Assembly (NCBI GenBank): GCA_020433835.1
Contig: JAGRBY010000220.1
Location: 1 to 10,489, forward strand
Length of the DNA stretch: 10,489 nucleotides
Source of the DNA: Anaerolineae bacterium
Lineage (GTDB): Bacteria; Chloroflexota; Anaerolineae; 4572-78; J111
Direction of reading: 5' to 3'
Part shown: positions 5,476-10,489 of the stretch, piece by piece
Position numbering within the stretch: position 1 is the stretch's first letter
Layout of the letters: the number at the start of each line of letters is the position of its first letter
The notes under the pieces: model-generated
The model's database searches: none
Told to the model about the DNA's origin: nothing
What the model saw: only the letters and a program-made list of their open reading frames with translations
Made by a program: the position numbers and the translations under genes

Positions 5476-5973
5476 TCAGTCCGGATGATAGGAAAATTCA
5501 ACAACGCGCCCATCTTCGATGGTTAAAATGGCAACATCGGCATCGTTCCAGCTCTGTCGGCTGGAGCGATAACTAATTTTTCCGGTCATCACCTGCCCTT
5601 GAGCATCAAATTGGGATGTAGGGCCAACAAACTTGGTATAAGAGTTCATCGTTTCATCGGCCTGGGCCACGGTCATGCCAACTTCAATACGCTGGAACGC
5701 ACGCATAAAATGCTTACGTCCATTCCAATCGATAAAGTAAACGATAAGAATGGCGCATAAAAATACGGTTAATAAGGTGAGTTTATAGCGATTGGGTCGC
5801 CGCCGGAGCAAGAGAAAGCCTATCAGCAGCCAAAAGGCTGTATAAGCCAGCGTTATGTAGGCGTTAATGGATAGGGCTATCTCCACATCAAAAAGCATAA
5901 AGATGCCCAATGCAATGAGTAGGAGCAGCCCCACGCCAAGGACTCCTCCACGGTTTTGGTAGGTGGTTGTCAC
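5476..5973 (-). CDS. Membrane protein with C-terminal SmpA/BamE-like domain
   Basis: A 165-residue protein with GTG start and a strong ribosome binding site GGAGGAG eight bases upstream. Three hydrophobic helices lie near residues 10-29, 37-57 and 65-82, followed by a soluble tail of about 80 residues. The tail begins with FQRIEVGMTVAQADETMNSY (93-112), the pattern of SmpA/OmlA/BamE-like domains (a hydrophobic residue, GM, then a helix that in relatives ends in LG), and finishes with VAILTIEDGRVVEFSY (147-162), the matching last strands. In proteobacteria this fold is a lipoprotein of the outer-membrane assembly machine; here it is tied to membrane helices and the role is unknown. It lies 75 bases after the L,D-transpeptidase gene on the same strand and may be co-transcribed with it. 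The domain call is moderately sure. Confidence 0.75.
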   Translation of the reverse strand: MTTTYQNRGGVLGVGLLLLIALGIFMLFDVEIALSINAYITLAYTAFWLLIGFLLLRRRPNRYKLTLLTVFLCAILIVYFIDWNGRKHFMRAFQRIEVGMTVAQADETMNSYTKFVGPTSQFDAQGQVMTGKISYRSSRQSWNDADVAILTIEDGRVVEFSYHPD

Positions 5974-5975
5974 AA

Positions 5976-6000
5976 TAACTTCTCCTCCCGAGTGAAGTTA
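5976..6000 (-). promoter_or_regulatory. Hairpin displaying the ribosome binding site in its loop
   Basis: TAACTTC (5976-5982) and GAAGTTA (5994-6000) are perfect 7-base arms. In the minus-strand mRNA most of the GGAGGAG site sits in the 11-base loop, and the stem ends two bases before the GTG start. It supports GTG at 5973 as the true start. Confidence 0.45.
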
Positions 6001-6048
6001 ATACCATTTAGCAGACGGTGTGGTCAGCATCGTCGCTTCACTACATTT

Positions 6049-7707
6049 TTATTTTTTTATCTCAACAACAACACCCTCATCGGCCCAATCGAATAGTTCC
6101 CTGGAATTCTTCGAGTCGACGAGAATGCAGCCGTAAGTCACACGGTGGCCCAGATCGTCCGTCCAGAGTAAGGTTGTACCGTTACGCGACGGGAACCCAT
6201 GAAAACCGTTCATAAAATCGGCGGTCGGAACCGGACGATAAATGCCGATAAAATCGGGCATCCACAAATTCCAACTGGCGGCATACGCGTTGGGTTCGTG
6301 GCTTTGTACTTGAAAAATACCGGGCGCAGTGGGGCTGGAGGCGATACCGGTGCTAACCGGCCATTCCCATTTCAGATCACCTTTTTCGTAGGCCCACAGC
6401 TTCTGCTCACTTAAACTTACCACTAAACGCTTCTCTTTAACGACCGGCAGCGGCAGCAACCCATCGCGTGATGGAATAACAATCTTCTGCCCCGGTGACA
6501 GCGAATTTACGCCCGGATTGGCTTGCTCGATCCACGGATACGGAATGCCGTAATCATAGCCGATGCTGGACAGGGTTTCGCCGTATTGAACCGTATGCTG
6601 CTGATCGTGATGAAAGATGCGCAGTTCGTCCGTTGTCCAACGTTGCTCGGTAATAGCCTTCGTCACGGCATCAAGCGCTTCATCCGACTTGAGATAACGC
6701 TCCGATCCAAGGGCCGCGAGCGGTTCGGCCAGTGTTGCTGCCGCTTTATCGGCATCTATGGACCAATCGAACTTGGCCGAATTCTCTTTATTGAGCGCGA
6801 TAGATACCCACGATTGCCACTGTTCCGGTTCAAGCTGCAGCGAGAGTGTTTCGTCGCTAAGTGGATCATAAGCCGGGATGTCGATGGTGTGCGCTAAAAA
6901 TTTATTAGCTTCGGCTACGGGTTGGCTTACGTCGGTTAGATCGGCATAAACAATTTTTAAAGTTAACGGCAGGCGACCGTCATCGAGCGCCTTTAGCGGA
7001 TCGCTCGTTAGAGTATTCATCGTCGCGTCGATATCAAGTGCCTGGCCCGACACAGCCGGGACAGCCACAACCCGGCCATCGAGCATCTGAATATCGGCGT
7101 CAATAGGCTCAACGGCAAAATTGGGAGCAACGGCCTCCAACGCTTGCCGAGCCGGTAAAGGATCAAACTGCCACGTGGGTTCCAGATCTATTCGGCCCCG
7201 GTTATCAATAAATTGGCGCAGCATGTCAGGTGATCGGCTCTGCTGATAGGCTAATTTTACCGTTGCTTCGGCATCAAGGCGAATCCCTAAGGCTTCCGGG
7301 ACAAACGCCTGTTCAAAACCATCTGCGGTCAGCACAATGCCCCCCTTTTGTGATTGTTCCCGCAGCAGCGCCGCGGCTTCAGCCATCGAGCGCCCGCCGA
7401 TGTTGATGCCGGCTACATGAACGCCGGGTGTGATCACATCGCTGCGATAGAACAAAACGGCACCCGTAATAAGCATCACGATGAGCGCCAGCAGCACGGC
7501 GATAATCCAGCCTAAGCTCATGTAGGTTAAACGACGCCATAATGAAGTAGACGCGTGCGGCGGTTCCATATCCGGTTGTTGGGGCCAGTAGGGCCAAATT
7601 TGAGGGGGCGTCTGCTCGGGTTGGGGTAATGGCGTTACCGCCACAGGACGAGTCGGCATTGTGGCTCGATTAGGTTTGGCAGGGACGGTTTCTTGATTCA
7701 TTGTCAT
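6049..7707 (-). CDS. L,D-transpeptidase (YkuD) with VanW-type peptidoglycan-binding repeats and LysM
   Basis: This 552-residue envelope enzyme starts with a Pro-rich cytoplasmic segment (1-57), then one membrane anchor (about 64-87). The ITPGVHVAGINIGGRSMAEA segment (92-111) opens the extracellular part and is typical of proteins with PG_binding_4 domains; two such regions seem to span 115-235 and 265-360. HTVQYGETLSSIGYDYGIPY to QKIVIP (371-412) is a LysM domain, which binds glycan chains. The YkuD catalytic domain (425-551) begins KRLVVSLSEQKLWAYEKG and carries His503 in FHGFPS and Cys527 in VTYGCILV. Such enzymes cross-link peptidoglycan through 3-3 links or attach proteins to it. The usual SHGCxR/N motif is TYGCIL here, and the His-to-Thr gap is 20 residues, longer than usual. 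No good ribosome binding site is seen; ATG at 7701 is an alternative start. Confidence 0.9.
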   Translation of the reverse strand: MTMNQETVPAKPNRATMPTRPVAVTPLPQPEQTPPQIWPYWPQQPDMEPPHASTSLWRRLTYMSLGWIIAVLLALIVMLITGAVLFYRSDVITPGVHVAGINIGGRSMAEAAALLREQSQKGGIVLTADGFEQAFVPEALGIRLDAEATVKLAYQQSRSPDMLRQFIDNRGRIDLEPTWQFDPLPARQALEAVAPNFAVEPIDADIQMLDGRVVAVPAVSGQALDIDATMNTLTSDPLKALDDGRLPLTLKIVYADLTDVSQPVAEANKFLAHTIDIPAYDPLSDETLSLQLEPEQWQSWVSIALNKENSAKFDWSIDADKAAATLAEPLAALGSERYLKSDEALDAVTKAITEQRWTTDELRIFHHDQQHTVQYGETLSSIGYDYGIPYPWIEQANPGVNSLSPGQKIVIPSRDGLLPLPVVKEKRLVVSLSEQKLWAYEKGDLKWEWPVSTGIASSPTAPGIFQVQSHEPNAYAASWNLWMPDFIGIYRPVPTADFMNGFHGFPSRNGTTLLWTDDLGHRVTYGCILVDSKNSRELFDWADEGVVVEIKK

Positions 7708-7732
7708 GGCTTTATGATGGGTTGTGCTTTCT

Positions 7733-7760
7733 ATAGTAAACGGTTTAGCTATTCTGTCAA
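7733..7760 (-). promoter_or_regulatory. Predicted promoter of the L,D-transpeptidase gene
   Basis: On the minus strand a perfect TTGACA (7760-7755), 16 bases and TACTAT (7738-7733) lie about 25 bases before the ATG. The -10 box matches the consensus at four of six positions. Confidence 0.55.
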
Positions 7761-7917
7761 AAGTGAGAGCGCAAAAATTTTCGTACTCCCTTAGACAACG
7801 TCAAATAGCGTTGCTTTGTTCCAAAAGCCGACTTTGTTCTGTATAGTATAAAACATTTTCGTTTAAAAAACGTTACGGTTTTGGATGACTGTCACCGCTT
7901 TTCGAACTGAGTTTAAT

Positions 7918-7946
7918 TTGACTTGATAGGCGGGAGTCGTTATCTT
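7918..7946 (+). promoter_or_regulatory. Predicted promoter of the Cys/His-containing small protein gene
   Basis: TTGACT (7918-7923), a 17-base spacer and TATCTT (7941-7946) precede the gene by about 55 bases. The TACAAT at 7952-7957 is an alternative -10 box but has no partner at the right distance. Confidence 0.45.
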
Positions 7947-7999
7947 ATTAGTACAATGTAAAAATCGTTTCAAAGCTGCGAATGGAGGGTTACATTATT

Positions 8000-8419
8000 A
8001 TGGCTCAGAGCAATCCGGAACTGGTCTGCGCATTGCGGACAACCGCCAAACGTCTATCCGATGGAGCAAAATATGAATGGGGACATATGGGCCGCTGCAA
8101 CTGCGGGCATCTTATCCAAACCCTAACCGATATGTCCGACTATGAGATCGTGCAATCTGTTGATTTTCAATTGGGCGAATGGACTGAACACGCGAAAGAT
8201 TATTGCGAAGGAACCGGCCACAACGTTGATGATATTTTCCTGACGTTGCAAAAGATCGGTTTTAGCTATGAAGATGTTATCCATTTGGAAAATTTATCGG
8301 ATAAGCGCATACTGGATCGGTTGCAGGGTGGGCCTCGCTATTTGCTGCGAAATAACGTGCAGGATGTAATGCTTTATATGAACACAATGGCCGATGTTTT
8401 AGAGGAAGAATCGGCTTAA
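8000..8419 (+). CDS. Conserved small protein with CxCxH motif, function unknown
   Basis: I choose the ATG at 8000 because GGAGGG (7984-7989) lies ten bases before it; the in-frame ATG at 7982 lies ahead of that site and has none of its own. The 139-residue protein is soluble, without signal peptide. Its most striking segment is YEWGHMGRCNCGHLIQTLTD (25-44): Cys33, Cys35 and His37, joined further on by Cys69 in EHAKDYCEGTGHNVDD. Later comes HLENLSDKRILDRL. I recall proteins with WGHMGxCNCGxL and a later xYC motif as a conserved uncharacterised family in Bacteroidota and other phyla, so the Cys/His set is probably functional (metal or iron-sulphur binding is an inference). The gene is alone, with its own promoter and terminator, divergent from the L,D-transpeptidase. 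Confidence 0.85.
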   Translation: MAQSNPELVCALRTTAKRLSDGAKYEWGHMGRCNCGHLIQTLTDMSDYEIVQSVDFQLGEWTEHAKDYCEGTGHNVDDIFLTLQKIGFSYEDVIHLENLSDKRILDRLQGGPRYLLRNNVQDVMLYMNTMADVLEEESA

Positions 8420-8445
8420 CCCAAAATTCACCAGGCCAGAATGAT

Positions 8446-8473
8446 AAACGCCCACATTGCTGTGGGTGTTTTT
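8446..8473 (+). terminator. Intrinsic terminator after the small CxCxH protein gene
   Basis: AAACGCCCACA (8446-8456) pairs with TGTGGGTGTTT (8461-8471), eleven pairs including one G-U, around a TTGC loop, and ends in a run of T to 8473. It lies 27 bases after the stop codon. Confidence 0.85.
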
Positions 8474-8520
8474 ATGCGCTTTGAAAAAGTATCGAAAAAT
8501 TTCAAAAAACCGTAAATTTT

Positions 8521-8549
8521 TTCACAACGGCGCGTCAAAAACGTATAAT
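8521..8549 (+). promoter_or_regulatory. Predicted strong promoter of the YpdA-like gene
   Basis: TTCACA (8521-8526), exactly 17 bases and a perfect TATAAT (8544-8549) form a near-consensus vegetative promoter, giving a leader of about 45 bases. Confidence 0.75.
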
Positions 8550-8599
8550 ACGGTTAAATCGACACGAACAGTACAACTCTCTATGGAAAGGAAAGCGTT

Positions 8600-9694
8600 A
8601 TGACGCACAACGGATCCCTTGCCTCCTCACCGACAGAGGTTCTTATCATCGGAGCCGGCCCGATTGGTTTGGAACTGGCTGTGGCGCTAAAACAAGCAAG
8701 CGTTAATTACATTCAGGTAGAAGCCAAACAGATTGGGCATACTATCTCGTGGTGGCCGCGCAATACCAACTTCTTTAGTACCTCCGAGCGCATTGCCATA
8801 TCCGGCGTCCCCATTCAAAACAACCATCAGGGACGCATCACCGGCGAAGATTATCTGGCTTATCTACGAGGCATTGTTGAGCAGTTTGATTTACACATCA
8901 ACAGCTACGAAACAGTAACGGCTATCGAGCGCCACGATACGTACTTCAGTATCCAGACAGAAACCTTAACCGAGCCTAAAACCTACACCGCCCGCAACGT
9001 GGTAATGGCCAAAGGTGACATGGATATGCCTAACTGGCTTAATATTCCAGGCGAGGACTTACCCCACGTCACCCATTACTTTGGCGATCCCCACACCTAT
9101 TTTCGCAAACGGTTGTTGGTGGTTGGTGGTCGCAATTCGGCAGTTGAGGCGACTCTGCGCTGCTGGCGAGTTGGAGCAGAAGTGGCCATCAGCTATCGCC
9201 AGAAAACGTTTAGCGATCGGGTAAAAGAGCACATTCGCCCCGATCTTTTGGCCCAAATCGAACTGGGCACGATTACCTATTATCCCGAAACTATTCCCAT
9301 CGAGATCACCCCTCAGCACGTAGTGCTGCAACCTGTCTGCGAGGGGGTACCCACTCAGGACGAGCCGATTATCCATCCCACCGATTTTGTTCTGCTCGCC
9401 ACCGGATATCGGGCCGATATGGATTTATATGAAAGGGCAGGAGTTACATTAGAAGGCATCCGGCGTATTCCCCGCTTTAATCCCGATACGATGGAAACCG
9501 ACGTTCCCGGTCTATACCTGGCCGGTACAACAGCAGCCGGTATGTTTCAAGATAGCTATCGCTTATTTATTGAAAACAGTCACGAACACGTTGTCAAAAT
9601 TGTTAAAGCCATCACCGGCCGGCCGCCCGCAAAAGTCGGCACGATTCCGGCGCGCAGTTATGAATTATCGTTGGAAAAATTCGATACCAATTAA
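8600..9694 (+). CDS. YpdA-like FAD/NAD(P)H-dependent oxidoreductase
   Basis: A 364-residue soluble flavoprotein with two nucleotide-binding folds. [14 protein letters not shown] (14-27) binds [17 protein letters not shown] (174-187) is the NADPH-binding motif GGxNSAVE of the YpdA group; [10 protein letters not shown] (264-273) and [12 protein letters not shown] (303-314) are the closing FAD contacts. [15 protein letters not shown] (57-71) is also characteristic of YpdA, the bacillithiol disulfide reductase of Firmicutes. The active-site Cys in YpdA sits within GGGPCG; here the same place is Ile22 (GAGPIG), and no CxxC pair is present, so disulfide reduction by that mechanism is unlikely. The length is a little above the usual 325-330 because of a longer tail. 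The start has AAGGA (8588-8592) seven bases upstream. It is monocistronic with its own promoter. Substrate unknown. Confidence 0.85.
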   Translation: MTHNGSLASSPTEVLIIGAGPIGLELAVALKQASVNYIQVEAKQIGHTISWWPRNTNFFSTSERIAISGVPIQNNHQGRITGEDYLAYLRGIVEQFDLHINSYETVTAIERHDTYFSIQTETLTEPKTYTARNVVMAKGDMDMPNWLNIPGEDLPHVTHYFGDPHTYFRKRLLVVGGRNSAVEATLRCWRVGAEVAISYRQKTFSDRVKEHIRPDLLAQIELGTITYYPETIPIEITPQHVVLQPVCEGVPTQDEPIIHPTDFVLLATGYRADMDLYERAGVTLEGIRRIPRFNPDTMETDVPGLYLAGTTAAGMFQDSYRLFIENSHEHVVKIVKAITGRPPAKVGTIPARSYELSLEKFDTN

Positions 9695-9724
9695 TCGCAG
9701 GGCCTTCAAGTGAACTGTTGCTAG

Positions 9725-9753
9725 TAAAGTGGTAGTAAGATCCTGTCACTTTA
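9725..9753. repeat. Inverted repeat TAAAGTG/CACTTTA
   Basis: Perfect 7-base arms (9725-9731 and 9747-9753) enclose 15 bases, right before the larger palindrome. No T-tract follows. It may be part of the same repeat element. Confidence 0.4.
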
Positions 9754-9763
9754 CACAAAAGCC

Positions 9764-9803
9764 AGGTGACAGTCACTTAAAGGCGTCCAAGTGACTGTCA
9801 CCT
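9764..9803. repeat. Perfect 15-bp palindrome, possible terminator or dispersed repeat
   Basis: AGGTGACAGTCACTT (9764-9778) and AAGTGACTGTCACCT (9789-9803) are perfect complements around a 10-base spacer, followed by TTTAT. It lies about 70 bases after the YpdA-like gene, so it could end that transcript, but the tail is short. Eleven bases of the right arm (TGACTGTCACC) recur at 7886-7896, suggesting a dispersed sequence. Confidence 0.75.
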
Positions 9804-9979
9804 TTATCACTCCATAAGTCCTGACTATCAACACCGCGCTCAATTTTGTGACTTTCGGGCAAAATATTAAGTACCTTTTTCTTACAAATTCGGGACTTTT
9901 TTCCCTTATCAAAATTAAAATCATGGCGTATCCTATAAAGGACATGTATTTAACATATTTGATACAGGATGAGTCTGAA

Positions 9980-10285
9980 GTGATAAAACGTAAGAAATCA
10001 ATACAATCCATCGTTTCCGCCATTTTATTAATCCTCTTTTTAGCCCTAATTCCTCTCACCTTTGCCGATCATATTGATGCCGCTTCATACAACATGCATC
10101 GAGATGGTGAACAAAGCCTACTGTCTTTGTTTCATCCCAACGATGCCCGCGCCGCGTTGACATCGACCGAGGTAGGGCAGCGACAAGATATATCACCATT
10201 CATGTTTCTGCTGGCCGGCGGTTTTGGGGTATCTGTTGTGAGTGCAGCATCAATGATGGTATTGCGGATGGGGCCGGAAAAGTAA
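9980..10285 (+). CDS. Small two-helix membrane protein, start uncertain
   Basis: The open frame runs from 9848, but I prefer the GTG at 9980: AGGA lies ten bases upstream, and translation from it begins IKRKKSIQSI followed by VSAILLILFLALIPLTFA, a textbook positively charged signal or anchor. The protein then has about 101 residues: the N-terminal helix, a hydrophilic middle of about 45 residues (HIDAASYNMHRDGEQSLLSL and beyond), and a second hydrophobic helix PFMFLLAGGFGVSVVSAASM before a short basic end. The middle part would lie outside the cell. I do not recognise a family. ATG starts at 9923 and 9944 are alternatives; neither has a well-placed ribosome binding site. No operon partner is visible. 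Confidence 0.6.
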   Translation: MIKRKKSIQSIVSAILLILFLALIPLTFADHIDAASYNMHRDGEQSLLSLFHPNDARAALTSTEVGQRQDISPFMFLLAGGFGVSVVSAASMMVLRMGPEK

Positions 10286-10292
10286 AGACTTT

Positions 10293-10327
10293 ATCGCGCA
10301 AAATCGCCGCGATTATCTTGATTTTTT
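10293..10327 (+). terminator. Possible weak intrinsic terminator
   Basis: ATCGCG (10293-10298) and CGCGAT (10308-10313) form a GC-rich 6-bp stem. A run of six T (10322-10327) begins eight bases later, farther than usual. It would end the small membrane-protein transcript. Confidence 0.4.
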
Positions 10328-10340
10328 CACAAAAAACTGT

Positions 10341-10369
10341 TTGACAAATCATAATCGATATGATATACT
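10341..10369 (+). promoter_or_regulatory. Near-consensus promoter for a gene beyond the right edge
   Basis: A perfect TTGACA (10341-10346), exactly 17 bases and TATACT (10364-10369) make this the closest match to a vegetative promoter in the window. The spacer contains a palindrome, ATCATA-ATCGA-TATGAT (10348-10364), and ATCGATATG (10354-10362) reappears inverted as CATATCGAT at 10406-10414, so repression by a dimeric regulator is possible. The leader of at least 110 bases up to the window end has no clear start codon with a ribosome binding site. Confidence 0.7.
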
Positions 10370-10489
10370 TACTCTTCGTTGAGCCAAGTACACCAAACAA
10401 TAACTCATATCGATTTATTAAAATATGAACTCTCACGTAAATTTCCGTAAGTGTTGGTTAGTTGGATGGTTTACTTGCTGTGCCTATCT

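Noticed and set aside
6523..6897. Plus-strand frame of 124 codons
   Set aside because: It lies entirely inside the L,D-transpeptidase gene, whose domains are clear on the other strand.
8583..8603. Six-codon frame MERKAL overlapping the YpdA-like start by ATGA
   Set aside because: It resembles a coupled leader peptide but has no ribosome binding site of its own; the AAGGA inside it serves the start at 8600.

Overview
The window looks like chromosomal DNA of a Chloroflexota-type bacterium (Anaerolineae or Caldilineae would fit). This is an inference from protein style: a membrane-anchored protein with a long Thr/Pro linker (TPTPLPTNTS-like repeats), an L,D-transpeptidase carrying VanW-type peptidoglycan-binding repeats and LysM, a DUF350 membrane protein, and several small conserved proteins of unknown function. 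No rRNA, tRNA, integrase, transposase or CRISPR array is visible. Genes stand alone or in pairs on both strands, separated by 150-450 bp gaps rich in inverted repeats.

Left part (1-1104): the end of an MNT nucleotidyltransferase gene overlaps a HEPN-domain gene, a toxin-antitoxin-like pair. The HEPN frame is broken by an in-frame TGA, after which 40 recognisable codons continue in the same frame. A repeat-rich gap follows, with a good sigma70-type promoter and a hairpin of tandem heptamers just before the next gene.

Second part (1105-3106): a 518-residue class I SAM methyltransferase whose N-terminal half consists of two gapless 118-residue repeats. Downstream lie a 30-bp-armed palindrome built from decamers and a bidirectional terminator shared with the convergent operon.

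Third part (3107-5475): a minus-strand pair (DUF350 membrane protein, then a 109-residue protein) is divergent from the Thr/Pro-rich surface protein, with face-to-face promoters. A small minus-strand gene overlaps the surface-protein gene tail to tail. Next comes a non-coding stretch carrying four hairpins and a T-tract, the best candidate here for an undescribed structured RNA.

Fourth part (5476-8599): a minus-strand pair, the L,D-transpeptidase followed by a membrane protein with a SmpA/BamE-like tail, both probably at the cell envelope. A divergent gene for a small Cys/His-containing conserved protein is closed by a clear terminator.

Right part (8600-10489): a YpdA-like FAD/NAD(P)H oxidoreductase with its own strong promoter but without the cysteine used by bacillithiol disulfide reductases. 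It is followed by a 15-bp perfect palindrome, a small membrane protein, and a near-consensus promoter firing out of the right edge.
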